A stretch of 64,000 bases of DNA from Providencia alcalifaciens. GTDB lineage: Bacteria; Pseudomonadota; Gammaproteobacteria; Enterobacterales; Enterobacteriaceae. The notes under the pieces were generated by a model. The model was not told the DNA's origin, did not search any database, and worked only from the letters and a program-made list of their open reading frames with translations. Numbering within the stretch: position 1 is the stretch's first letter; each line of letters starts with the position of its first letter. This document shows, one piece after another, positions 1 through 8,671 of this stretch. The stretch lies in contig NZ_CP084296.1 in the NCBI RefSeq assembly GCF_020271745.1, positions 4,030,001 through 4,094,000 on the forward strand, read 5' to 3'. A program made the position numbers and the translations under genes.

Positions 1-529
1 TCTCCATATCAGGCATTGGCCGGTAGTTGGGGCTGCGTGGGTCATAGGGCGAAAAGGCATTATCACTCCATCCCAGTACCACTTTATCACCCGGTAAAAA
101 ATAGACGTGCAAGTCGTTTTCCCCCCGCTTGCGCTCCGGCATAGGCATAACGACACGACGTTGCTCAGGGCGCATTCCAGCATCATACTGAGGCCCAGTG
201 ACATCCAACGTCCAAATCACTTCCGCCGTCTTTCCGCTAATGCGGCCGCAGCAGGTTGTCGCGCCTCCACTAGCACTTACATACTTATTGTTGGGGTCAT
301 ATGCCCAAGCATTACCACCCGCTACACCATTCACACTGAACCCTAAAATAGGACGATCTATTTTACTGTGAATGATAAGGGTTACTCCCCCTGCTGGCGG
401 GCCGAATGCGGCTATGGCAACACTCCCCCAGATTGGGGAAAGTAATATCAGCCATAGCAACCAAGCCTTTCGGGCATAGAAGCGATTAAAGGCGTTGTCA
501 AAACGACGAAATCGGGATGACCAATCCAT
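1..529 (-). CDS. DUF3304 family membrane protein, copy A (3' end cut by window edge)
   Basis: This is the third gene in transcription order of a tandem triplicate. From the ATG at 529 it encodes 176 residues and lacks only the final Lys codon and stop when compared with the copy at 1363. The protein has a basic N-terminus, one hydrophobic segment (about residues 21-42), then an exported domain with the TTCCGR and PMPDME motifs typical of DUF3304. DUF3304 proteins are commonly found next to T6SS lipase effectors; an immunity role is inferred, not shown. Its C-terminal half matches the copy at 681 while its N-terminal half matches the copy at 1363, so it looks recombinant. The start is fixed by an AAGGAGA ribosome site seven bases upstream. 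Confidence 0.75.
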   Translation of the reverse strand, partial: MDWSSRFRRFDNAFNRFYARKAWLLWLILLSPIWGSVAIAAFGPPAGGVTLIIHSKIDRPILGFSVNGVAGGNAWAYDPNNKYVSASGGATTCCGRISGKTAEVIWTLDVTGPQYDAGMRPEQRRVVMPMPERKRGENDLHVYFLPGDKVVLGWSDNAFSPYDPRSPNYRPMPDME

Positions 530-680
530 TGAAGCTCTCCTTATTAACAATAATTGTTTAAAATCAAAATTAACTTAACCTAAATAAAAAGTGAAGTTTG
601 CCGGTGAATTGAAGCAAGCTCAAGTGGCGTTAATTGATTTCGAAAAGGTAATCCAATCTCCTGTACATTTGCCCTAATTA

Positions 681-1211
681 TTATTTCTCCATATCAGGCA
701 TTGGTCGGTAGTTGGGGCTGCGTGGGTCATAGGGTGAAAAGGCATTATCACTCCATCCCAGTACCACTTTATCACCCGGTAAAAAATAGACGTGCAAGTC
801 GTTTTCACCCCGCTTACGCTCCGGCATGGGCATAACAACGCGACGTTGCTCTGGGCGCATTCCAGCATCATACTGAGGTCCAGTGACATCCAACGTCCAA
901 ATCACTTCCGCCGTCTTTCCGCTGATGCGGCCGCAGCAGGTTGTTTTACCGTTTTCCCCTGCATACTTATTGTTAGGATCATGAGCCCAGGCATTACCAC
1001 CTGCTACACCATTCACACTGAACCCTAAAATAGGACGATCTATTTTACTGTGAATGATAAGGGTTACTCCCCCTGCTGGCGGGCCGAATGCGGCTATGGC
1101 AACACTCCCCCAGATTGGGGAAAGTAATATCAGCCATAGCAACCAAGCCTTTCGGGCATAGAAGCGATTAAAAGCGTTGTCAAAGCGGCGAAATCGGGAT
1201 GACCAATCCAT
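681..1211 (-). CDS. DUF3304 family membrane protein, copy B
   Basis: This is the middle tandem copy, 176 aa. It has the same layout as its neighbours: a short basic cytoplasmic end, a single membrane anchor around residues 21-42, and an exported DUF3304 domain with a conserved Cys pair (TTCCGR). It is one codon shorter than the other copies because the stretch before the Cys pair reads AGENGKT instead of VSASGGAT. A longer reading from a TTG at 1232 is possible, but the AAGGAGA ribosome site lies inside that extension and points to the ATG at 1211. The immunity role is inferred from the T6SS context and from tandem duplication, which is common for immunity genes. Confidence 0.75.
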   Translation of the reverse strand: MDWSSRFRRFDNAFNRFYARKAWLLWLILLSPIWGSVAIAAFGPPAGGVTLIIHSKIDRPILGFSVNGVAGGNAWAHDPNNKYAGENGKTTCCGRISGKTAEVIWTLDVTGPQYDAGMRPEQRRVVMPMPERKRGENDLHVYFLPGDKVVLGWSDNAFSPYDPRSPNYRPMPDMEK

Positions 1212-1362
1212 TGAAGCTCTCCTTATTAACAATAATTGTTTAAAATCAAAATTAACTTAACCTAAATAAAAAGTGAAGTTAGCCGGTGAATTGAAACAAG
1301 CTCAAGTGGCGTTAATTGATTTCGAAAAGGTAATCCAATCTCCTGTACATTTGCCCTAATTA

Positions 1363-1896
1363 TTATTTCTCCATATCAGGCATTGGCCGGTAGTTGGGGC
1401 TACGTGGGTCATAAGGCGAAAAAGCATTATCACTCCATCCCAGTACCACTTTATCACCCGGTAAAAAATAGACGTGCAAGTCGTTTTCACCCCGCTTACG
1501 CTCCGGCATGGGCATAACAACGCGACGTTGCTCTGGGCGCATTCCGACTTCATACTGAGGTCCTGTGACACTCAACGTCCAAATCACTTCCGCCGTCTTT
1601 CCGCTAATGCGGCCGCAGCAGGTTGTCGCGCCTCCACTAGCACTTACATACTTATTGTTGGGGTCATATGCCCAAGCATTACCACCCGCTACACCATTCA
1701 CACTGAACCCTAAAATAGGACGATCTATTTTACTGTGAATGATAAGGGTTACTCCCCCTGCTGGCGGGCCGAATGCGGCTATGGCAACACTCCCCCAGAT
1801 TGGGGAAAGTAATATCAGCCATAGCAACCAAGCCTTTCGGGCATAGAAGCGATTAAAGGCGTTGTCAAAACGACGAAATCGGAATGACCAATCCAT
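1363..1896 (-). CDS. DUF3304 family membrane protein, copy C
   Basis: This is the first of the triplicate in transcription order, 177 aa. It has one membrane anchor near residues 21-42 and an exported DUF3304 domain. It differs from copy B in several places, including VSASGGAT before the Cys pair and SVTGPQYEVG instead of DVTGPQYDAG. Its upstream region keeps the ribosome site (AAGGAGAGC) and about 80 bases of similarity to the other intergenic spacers, then diverges. It lies 159 bp downstream of the DUF4123 chaperone gene, where a T6SS effector would normally be expected. Function is inferred as candidate immunity protein. Confidence 0.75.
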   Translation of the reverse strand: MDWSFRFRRFDNAFNRFYARKAWLLWLILLSPIWGSVAIAAFGPPAGGVTLIIHSKIDRPILGFSVNGVAGGNAWAYDPNNKYVSASGGATTCCGRISGKTAEVIWTLSVTGPQYEVGMRPEQRRVVMPMPERKRGENDLHVYFLPGDKVVLGWSDNAFSPYDPRSPNYRPMPDMEK

Positions 1897-2055
1897 AGAA
1901 GCTCTCCTTATTAATAATCATTGTTCAAAATCACAAATTACTTAACCTAAATGAAAGTGAAATTAGTCGGTTAATTTAATTCCAATACAAAAATTGACAA
2001 CAATAACAATATAATCAAAGCGCCTTTTTATTTAATCTATGATTACTCACACACT

Positions 2056-2883
2056 TTAAATAGCCTTCTTATTTTTGCGTTCAAATTCTTTTATTGCATG
2101 GGCTAGGGAGTATTTCCCTTGCTGAATATTCTCGATATACGGCGCACTTAACAACTGCGTTAGCAGAGATTGATACCCTTCCAAATACAGTAAAGCATAG
2201 GTTGTTCTATCATCACTTTCGGTTAAACCTGCTTTCTCTGCTTTTTTGAGAGTTTGGATGACTTTCTGCCGCTGAATGCACGGCGGAAAATGCTGGCTCA
2301 TTGGCATCTGTTGCCATTGGGCTAAAACGCTTTTGACTTCGGGGTCATCATCAATTTGCAGCCAAGTCGATTCATCCAAATACACCGTTCTATCATGGGT
2401 TTTTGGCTGCGCTTTGGTGGCGATATCGGTCGGTTGCCAGCCCGACAATGTCTGGTGCCACCACGTGGTTGTGCCCGAAAACAGGTAGTAGTGCCAATCT
2501 TCTTTCTGGCAACGGGCTAACACAGGCATCACCGCATGAATATAAAACCGGCTCACTATCGTTTCGAGGTCGGGTTTTACTAAGGTGCAGCCCCACGCCA
2601 ATTGCATCGCCAAGGGTTTGAGCGCTAATGATGAAAAAATGACGGTGACGACTTGCGGAAATTGCGCCATTTCAGCGGCTAACTCCGCGTTGTTTTTCAC
2701 CTGATACAGCCAGGGTCCCACCCATTTGGCTTCAATTAATTGAGGGTGCTGATAAAGTGAATACAGCGAATGGGGATTTTTTTGTTGAAAAGGTTCAATG
2801 GTCTGTTCTGCAAAGGCCCCGCCCTCGATTAATAGGTAAATATTATTCTGTGATTGATTTGCCGCTTGAACTAAATTTTCCAT
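2056..2883 (-). CDS. DUF4123 domain protein, T6SS effector chaperone/adaptor
   Basis: The 275-aa protein matches the DUF4123 family (Tap-1/Tec): an N-terminal alpha/beta domain that starts IYLLIEGGAF, a central WVGPWLYQV segment and a WGCTLVKP segment, then a helical C-terminal part. In this family the protein binds a cargo effector and loads it on the tip of VgrG. Its start lies 2 bp after the stop of vgrG1, so the two are co-translated, the usual arrangement. The expected cargo gene does not follow; instead three DUF3304 genes do. The cargo may lie beyond the window edge or may have been lost. Confidence 0.85.
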   Translation of the reverse strand: MENLVQAANQSQNNIYLLIEGGAFAEQTIEPFQQKNPHSLYSLYQHPQLIEAKWVGPWLYQVKNNAELAAEMAQFPQVVTVIFSSLALKPLAMQLAWGCTLVKPDLETIVSRFYIHAVMPVLARCQKEDWHYYLFSGTTTWWHQTLSGWQPTDIATKAQPKTHDRTVYLDESTWLQIDDDPEVKSVLAQWQQMPMSQHFPPCIQRQKVIQTLKKAEKAGLTESDDRTTYALLYLEGYQSLLTQLLSAPYIENIQQGKYSLAHAIKEFERKNKKAI

Positions 2884-2885
2884 GG

Positions 2886-5219
2886 CTAAAATTTCCTAAG
2901 GTCAACACGGGGATCATTGCCTGTTATGGCATTAAGTAAACACGGAATACAAATCGGCAAAGACAATGCCGGAAATTGTGCCATCTTCATCGGTAAGGTA
3001 TTGGGCCCTGCGGTGGCCATCTTCGGCACTTTGCGCAAATAATCCCCCGAGGTGCCGTACTCAATTTTACCGTTCTCCAGTTTGAGATAACTGCCACCCC
3101 CGTTCAGGATAATGCGTTTCTTCCCCGTAAAACTGACATCGGCTCCCGAGGTGATGGTCTGCTTTTGTTCACTGAAAATATCTAAGCGGTTATTCTGTGC
3201 TTGAACGGTCAGTGCCCCTTCCCCTGCAATCACACCCAATTTCCCTGTACGGGCAAACAGCCCTAACTTATCGCCCGCAGATGCCGTCATATTGCCGATA
3301 ACGCCCACACTAATATCACCATCAGCATTGATGGACAGGTTCTCACTGGCGGCCATTTGTAAATGCTCACCACTGGTAAACGCCATCCCTTGTGGGGCTG
3401 AAAATAGCAGGCTCTGGTTTAGTGGCTCGAAACGTTGCTGTAACAGTTGTCCTTGGCTTTCAATATCCGCTTGCAAGGCTTTGGCTTGTTTCGCTGCAAT
3501 GTTGAGTTGCTCGCGTTGCTGTAGAAGATGGGCGATTTCTTTGAGAGCAGCTTCCATATCCAATACCTCACCTTGCGCTTTTGGCTGTTCATCGGCACTG
3601 ATATACAGCCCTTTACCCGCGCGAATGGCGCCCCATTCATCGGTGCGCAGTTCAGCCCCCGCGCCGCGCATTTTTCCTTGCGCATCCACCAAGTGCCCTT
3701 GATTGAGTTGGGTCTTACCATACTCCGTTGCCAATTTAATGTGCGTTTTTTCCCGCTTGTCTTCCATGCGCAATTTATTGTTGGCGGGTGTACGCAGTAC
3801 ATTGCGGGTGTGGTTATCACGGTTAACGTGGTCAGGGTGTTCTGAATCATGAAATGCAAACGCAATATACGGCCTATCTAGGTCGCCATCATCAAAGGCA
3901 ATGGCGACTTCAGTGTTTGCAATCAACGGCGCATGTAACCCGTAAGTTTCCCCTGCATACGGTTTAGCTAAACGCAACCAGAGATAAGCGTAGCCTGATT
4001 CACCCTGACTACGGTCAAAATCCAACTTAACGCGATAACGTCCTTGTTCATCCAGCCATGCGTAAATATCATTATCATTACGGCTTTCAATACGAGCTGG
4101 CAGGGTTCCGGCGATTTTCGGACGGGGAATTTCAGCGGGGCGGTAAGCATATTGTTCACTGTACGGCATGCCCTTCAAGGTCATCTGTAATGACGCATCA
4201 CGGGCTGCGCGATAAGTGATTTGGGTGATAAACACGCCATCTTTCAGTTTGCTAATAGGGACATTCGAGATATCCAGCACACTGCCAGTCACCAGATAAA
4301 AGGCGTTAGTCTGTAGCACAAATTCAGCGGAGGGATTGAAAAAACGCTCTTGGCGCAAGCGGCTGTAAAATGCGCCACTTTCGGCGTCGAGGGCTTCTGC
4401 GTGTTCATCCCCGGCACTCAAATAAGGCGGCGCATAGTGGTATTCATCACCCCGTGTTGTGTTGCTGAGTGGATGCGGCGTGCTCGTTTCCATCGGCGAA
4501 AGCGCGGTGCGATAATTGTAGTCTTTTACCGTGACATTGCCTGTCACCACTTGATGAGCCAGTTGCCCATCCCATACCGAAAGTTGCCCGTTATCATTTT
4601 GCCCTGAGGGCAGTTGGTACGGTAATTTTTCACCAAATTGGTAATTGAGTTGGCTGTCGAAAAATAGCACTTTGTCGTTATCGGTCTTTGCCGAGTATTC
4701 AAGGCGATAGCCAATTCCGACTTCTGCCAGTAAACGTTGGATAAAGGCTAAATCGGTTTCACGCCACTGGGTGATAAGCTCTCGCTCGGGGTATTGATGC
4801 TCTAACTTAAACTCATAATCTGCCCCTTCAAAACTGTGGAATTGAAGTACCTTTTCAACCACTTCAATCACAGACACATTTTGATAAATGGTATTGCGCT
4901 GGGTATGACCGAGTAATGCTAAACGAGGTTCGAGCAACACGGCATACTGGGACTCATCGGCGCTGGTGGATAACCATTGTAAACGGGTGATCACCCCCGA
5001 CATGCGCTTATTTGGCCCCATGCTGAACGTAGCTGGCTTTAGTAGCACCTGCTCAGGCAGGATTGAATCGAATGTTGACGTAAATTCAATCCGCCATGAT
5101 GAAGGAGTATTCAGTTTTTCTACTCCTTCAAATTTTAGGATATCGATATCAAATCCAGCATCTTGGATCTCAAGTTGATAAGCTTGATGGGCAAGAAAAG
5201 CGGTTAATGTTTCTATCAT
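2886..5219 (-). CDS. vgrG: T6SS spike protein VgrG1 (TssI)
   Basis: The 777-aa protein forms the trimeric spike of the T6SS. The N-terminal gp27-like part includes the hallmark TQWRETDLAFIQRLLAEVG near residue 160. A gp5-like OB-fold follows near 380-460, then the RTPANNKLRMEDKR motif and a DUF2345 beta-helix region with the NGGGSYLKLENG motif. The extreme C-terminus (about 35 residues, Pro- and Cys-containing, ending DPRVDLRKF) differs entirely from that of VgrG2. This tail is probably the docking end for the DUF4123-linked cargo. It follows tssJ by 4 bp and precedes the chaperone gene by 2 bp. Confidence 0.95.
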   Translation of the reverse strand: MIETLTAFLAHQAYQLEIQDAGFDIDILKFEGVEKLNTPSSWRIEFTSTFDSILPEQVLLKPATFSMGPNKRMSGVITRLQWLSTSADESQYAVLLEPRLALLGHTQRNTIYQNVSVIEVVEKVLQFHSFEGADYEFKLEHQYPERELITQWRETDLAFIQRLLAEVGIGYRLEYSAKTDNDKVLFFDSQLNYQFGEKLPYQLPSGQNDNGQLSVWDGQLAHQVVTGNVTVKDYNYRTALSPMETSTPHPLSNTTRGDEYHYAPPYLSAGDEHAEALDAESGAFYSRLRQERFFNPSAEFVLQTNAFYLVTGSVLDISNVPISKLKDGVFITQITYRAARDASLQMTLKGMPYSEQYAYRPAEIPRPKIAGTLPARIESRNDNDIYAWLDEQGRYRVKLDFDRSQGESGYAYLWLRLAKPYAGETYGLHAPLIANTEVAIAFDDGDLDRPYIAFAFHDSEHPDHVNRDNHTRNVLRTPANNKLRMEDKREKTHIKLATEYGKTQLNQGHLVDAQGKMRGAGAELRTDEWGAIRAGKGLYISADEQPKAQGEVLDMEAALKEIAHLLQQREQLNIAAKQAKALQADIESQGQLLQQRFEPLNQSLLFSAPQGMAFTSGEHLQMAASENLSINADGDISVGVIGNMTASAGDKLGLFARTGKLGVIAGEGALTVQAQNNRLDIFSEQKQTITSGADVSFTGKKRIILNGGGSYLKLENGKIEYGTSGDYLRKVPKMATAGPNTLPMKMAQFPALSLPICIPCLLNAITGNDPRVDLRKF

Positions 5220-5223
5220 GATA

Positions 5224-5745
5224 TTAATCCTTTAGCGGTAACAATCTCAGCCAACCGTCACCCAATTCAATCACGCGTGGCTTATCGGCATCTAAGTCTT
5301 CACGGTTAATCACCAGTCGCCAGGTGTTTTCTGATAAATCTGGATTGCGAAACATGCCGAGTACCGCGACAAATTGAGTCTCTTTTTCAAGGGGCTCATC
5401 AAGGGAAACTTGCCCTTGGGGCATCACCATCACCGAAGTGGCATTGAGGGTGTCTTTTTTTAATATTTCATCGGACTGTGTAAGAAGTGTTTGGTAAGTC
5501 GCGCTTTCAACGGCTTTTTTATCTTTAAGCTGATACACCCACACCATGGTGGCGAGCGGTGTTTGGTCTTCATCGACATTCAGCCCTGAACGCGGGGTAA
5601 AATCTAAGTGCAGTGTGGTGATTTTTTTATAAAGGATTGCATCTTTCATGCTGACTGTCCCCTCTTTTACCGCTTGCGTGAGTCCACAGCCTGCGAGTAT
5701 CCCGCACAAGCAGATCACCACTATTTTTTGGCTAATGTTTTTCAC
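5224..5745 (-). CDS. tssJ: T6SS outer-membrane lipoprotein TssJ
   Basis: The 173-aa protein has a lipoprotein signal peptide ending ILAGC, with Cys20 as the lipidated residue. The mature part matches TssJ/VasD: LHLDFTPRSGLNVDEDQ, ATMVWVYQLKD and a C-terminal VIELGDGWLRL strand. TssJ anchors the TssM-TssL membrane complex to the outer membrane. It sits between tssG and vgrG1 in the operon. No Asp follows the lipidated Cys (the next residue is Gly), so sorting to the outer membrane is expected. Confidence 0.93.
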   Translation of the reverse strand: MKNISQKIVVICLCGILAGCGLTQAVKEGTVSMKDAILYKKITTLHLDFTPRSGLNVDEDQTPLATMVWVYQLKDKKAVESATYQTLLTQSDEILKKDTLNATSVMVMPQGQVSLDEPLEKETQFVAVLGMFRNPDLSENTWRLVINREDLDADKPRVIELGDGWLRLLPLKD

Positions 5746-5790
5746 GGATGCGATTTTCCTTTCATTGATGTATCCCTCATTTGTTCACGC

Positions 5791-6873
5791 TTATTCAAAA
5801 CGATAATCCCCTCGTTCAGCTTCAGGTCGTCCTGCATGCTCAATACCGTGATAACGCCCTAAATTCACCGTCAGGAATTGGCGATTATCACTGAGCTTAC
5901 CGTCTTTTAATCCGAGCAATCCTGTCCGACCTAGTTGAATACGGGCAGTTTTCTGTAAACGGGGGTCTGGTAACACCCTCACCGGCACTGTGAGCTTTAA
6001 ACGCGCATCACTGCGATACCCCAAATACACCCGCAATAGCACTAAAAGGTCGCTGTGCAAATGTCCGCCCGGCAACCAGCCTTGAGCCTCTTGGGGATGG
6101 TGTGTGGTGAGGGAGATTAGAATTCGGCTGGTGGTATCGCGGGCGGTTTTACCCAGTGTCGCCCTCGTGGCCAATGCAACGCGCTGATGGCGGGCTAACC
6201 CCGTTCGTTCGTCGACGGGAACTTTAACGACATCGTATTCATTAATGACCGCCTGGGTATTCGGTGCCAGTAAAGAGACCAGTGCTTTGACGCCTTCGCT
6301 GTTGCGCGTGGGTAATCGCATTGTGCTCAGCAATGCCAAAAAGCGTGATATTGGCGTGGCAATGCGATCTGCACTACCAGGAATACCCAGACCAATCAAT
6401 CCCAATAAACATTGAGAGGTGGCATCCGCGCCTCCCGCCTCAAAGGTCGCGGGATACGCATATTTGCGCCAGATACGATAATACTGGGTTGTGATACGGT
6501 GATTAAAAATATCCAGAAATTCCGTTAAGGCTTCCGTTCCCTCCACACCTTGTGCGATATCATCGAGATAGCTCGTTGGTAACGGCGAGTCGACGCCGTA
6601 CAACCCTAAAAAATTGGTGCGAACCGTTAAGGGCAATCCTGGCTTAGTTGGGTTTTGTTCCACCGTGCGAAGTTCACCGGCAGGAAATCCCATGCCCGGC
6701 CAAGGACGAAACCGCAGCGGATCATCTTTAATGTCGTTGGTGGTGCCCAGTAGTGGCGATTGAGGTGCAGCTTTTTCCAGTAATTGGCAAAAACGATAGA
6801 AATTCGCACGCCAAATCGTCGGCTCAATGTGTTTTATCAGCCGGGTACGTGTTGACTGTGATTTTCTTTCCAT
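5791..6873 (-). CDS. tssG: T6SS baseplate protein TssG
   Basis: The 360-aa protein matches TssG/VasB: an N-terminal NFYRFCQLLEKA helix, the RFRPWPGMGFPAGE segment, NFLGLYGVDSPLPTSYLDD, and the LGIRLGRTGLLG-like C-terminal segment (here IQLGRTGLLG). With TssF, TssE and TssK it forms the baseplate wedge that recruits VgrG. The gene overlaps the 3' end of tssF by 37 bp, so the two are translationally coupled, as in most T6SS clusters. Length is normal. Confidence 0.95.
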   Translation of the reverse strand: MERKSQSTRTRLIKHIEPTIWRANFYRFCQLLEKAAPQSPLLGTTNDIKDDPLRFRPWPGMGFPAGELRTVEQNPTKPGLPLTVRTNFLGLYGVDSPLPTSYLDDIAQGVEGTEALTEFLDIFNHRITTQYYRIWRKYAYPATFEAGGADATSQCLLGLIGLGIPGSADRIATPISRFLALLSTMRLPTRNSEGVKALVSLLAPNTQAVINEYDVVKVPVDERTGLARHQRVALATRATLGKTARDTTSRILISLTTHHPQEAQGWLPGGHLHSDLLVLLRVYLGYRSDARLKLTVPVRVLPDPRLQKTARIQLGRTGLLGLKDGKLSDNRQFLTVNLGRYHGIEHAGRPEAERGDYRFE

Positions 6874-8606
6874 CTCAAGCGCTTTCCTGTGGGTTGAATA
6901 ACAAGGGTTAATTGGTTAAACAAATGGATATCCGCATACAGTGAAAAGAAGCGCTGCAGCATTTCGCCAAATAAATTGATATCGCCCTCACCCGCGAAGT
7001 TATTGCCGTTTAACGTGATTTCAATATCGACCCCGCGCATCATGTAGCCTTGTTCGAAACGGCGTATCAATGTGTGTTTCACCCCAACAATGGCTTCCAG
7101 TCGGCGACGATTCATTTCATCATCGGTCCAATCGTATAGGGCTAAGGTGCCACGAAGTACTTCCGGGTTATCCATCATGCTTAAAAAGTTAGACCCCAGA
7201 TGGCTCATCACCCGCCAGTGAAAACGGTCGTTTGCAGGAGGGTATAACGGAATGGTCGGTGCGGTAAGATTGCGGACGGTGACTGGCACTTTACCTGCCT
7301 TTAAGACGTTATCTAACACTGTGCTTTCAAGAGCCTTACGGGGGAGTTGCCCATTGGTACCCGTTAAGCGGATGGATAAAAGCTCAGGCTTTTCGGCGAG
7401 CTGAGCCAGTTCAAATTCTTTGCCGCCTAAAATCAGCCACGTATCGTACAGACCAGAAGGCCCTCGTTTAATACGGGTATGAAAATAACGTTCAGGCGCA
7501 TCATGGCGCATCATGCCCCCACGATGACGAAAACTGCTAAACGGCACGTATTTCGGTTTACCATTTTTAATTGAGCCGTGAATGCTGTCTACGCTGTAGA
7601 TTTCGGTATGGCCGTCTTGTAAGCGTAGTGGGCGAAGCTGGTATTCATTCTCCAGAGGGTTGACAGTTAACGGATCACCCTCTAACGAAAACAAATTGAT
7701 GACCGGCGCACAATGCAAACGAAAGTTCTCCGTTTCAAAAGGTAAATCTGCGGACCAGGTTTCACTGAGCACGATATCAATTTCAAACCAGGTCGTCGTT
7801 TCCGTAAATTTGGCTTTCTCCAACCCTTGTAACGCCAAAAACATAAATTTATGGCGAAAACTAAAGTATTCCAGCAACAGCTGATACCCACTAAAGGCCG
7901 TATCCCCTTTCGGCCATAAATTGTCGTCATCGGTAAAACCCATCGGTTTAAACCAACCGTCAAAGGGAATACGCTCTTCCCCTGTTTCTGCATGGCGAAG
8001 GTACATGCCATGCACTTGGCGCGTCATCGCAAGGTGTAATGCGGAACTGATCGGCGCATCTGCACTGAGAAAAATCGGCAGGCTATCAAGGTAAGTTTTC
8101 GACCAATCGACTTTTTCAGGGCAGGCAAAGCGTAATCGGATGGTGGAGCGCCCATTCGGCTCGGTCTGTAATTGGGCGTTGGCAATGGACAGTGGGCGTA
8201 ATAACACATCTTGCGTGGTACGGTACTGGCAACGTGTGCGCTGGGCGCTGATGGGTCTTGAAATCACGCCAAACCCCGCAGGTAGGCATTCAGTTTGGCG
8301 TAAATGTTGCCACTCTGGCGCAAATTCAACAATGGACAGTGACGGGATGGTGCGCAAATAATGGGGCCACAGTAAGCTCACCAGTCCTTCTGTCAGCTCA
8401 GGCAAGTCATCATCCAGTTTTTCCCGTAAACGCCCCATCAAAAAGGCAAAACCCTCAAATAAACGTTCGACATAGGGGTCGTTAGCGCCGGGTTTATCTA
8501 AGTTGAGCATGGCCGCTCTATCAGGGTGCGCATTGGCAAACTCTTTACCGGCTTCTTTCAGGTAGCGTAATTCAGCTTCGTAATAGCGTAACGTCAAATC
8601 ATCCAT
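6837..8606 (-). CDS. tssF: T6SS baseplate protein TssF
   Basis: The 589-aa protein starts with the TssF hallmark LRYYEAELRYLKEAGKEFA and continues with DPYVERLFEGFAFL, the SLLWPHYLRTIPSLSIVEF segment, and a C-terminal GEGDINLFGEMLQRFFSLY segment. It is the core wedge subunit of the T6SS baseplate, binding TssG. It lies 65 bp downstream of tssM and overlaps tssG by 37 bp. Length and motifs are typical of the family. Confidence 0.96.
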   Translation of the reverse strand: MDDLTLRYYEAELRYLKEAGKEFANAHPDRAAMLNLDKPGANDPYVERLFEGFAFLMGRLREKLDDDLPELTEGLVSLLWPHYLRTIPSLSIVEFAPEWQHLRQTECLPAGFGVISRPISAQRTRCQYRTTQDVLLRPLSIANAQLQTEPNGRSTIRLRFACPEKVDWSKTYLDSLPIFLSADAPISSALHLAMTRQVHGMYLRHAETGEERIPFDGWFKPMGFTDDDNLWPKGDTAFSGYQLLLEYFSFRHKFMFLALQGLEKAKFTETTTWFEIDIVLSETWSADLPFETENFRLHCAPVINLFSLEGDPLTVNPLENEYQLRPLRLQDGHTEIYSVDSIHGSIKNGKPKYVPFSSFRHRGGMMRHDAPERYFHTRIKRGPSGLYDTWLILGGKEFELAQLAEKPELLSIRLTGTNGQLPRKALESTVLDNVLKAGKVPVTVRNLTAPTIPLYPPANDRFHWRVMSHLGSNFLSMMDNPEVLRGTLALYDWTDDEMNRRRLEAIVGVKHTLIRRFEQGYMMRGVDIEITLNGNNFAGEGDINLFGEMLQRFFSLYADIHLFNQLTLVIQPTGKRLRWKENHSQHVPG

Positions 8607-8671
8607 TGAAGGTATTCCTAAAACTAATTAAAAAATTCGGAGGTACTTAACTGTACCTTCCAAGATAAAAA

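Larger units (their letters stand above)
1..1896 (-). repeat. Tandem triplication of a ~685-bp unit (gene plus spacer)
   Basis: The sequence beginning TCTCCATATCAGG occurs at 1, 686 and 1368, giving unit lengths of 685 and 682 bp. Each unit contains a DUF3304 gene and a nearly identical spacer of about 150 bp (530-680 and 1212-1362). The 3-bp length difference is a single codon within the gene. The array may continue left of the window. Confidence 0.9.

Noticed and set aside
681-1232. Longer start (TTG at 1232) for DUF3304 copy B
   Set aside because: The added residues are encoded by the ribosome-binding site and spacer of the ATG start.
1-1896. CRISPR-like regular repetition
   Set aside because: The units are 685 bp long and contain whole genes, so it is a gene duplication, not a CRISPR array.
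3292-3702. 136-codon plus-strand frame across vgrG1
   Set aside because: Antisense shadow of the VgrG1 coding frame with no motif of its own.
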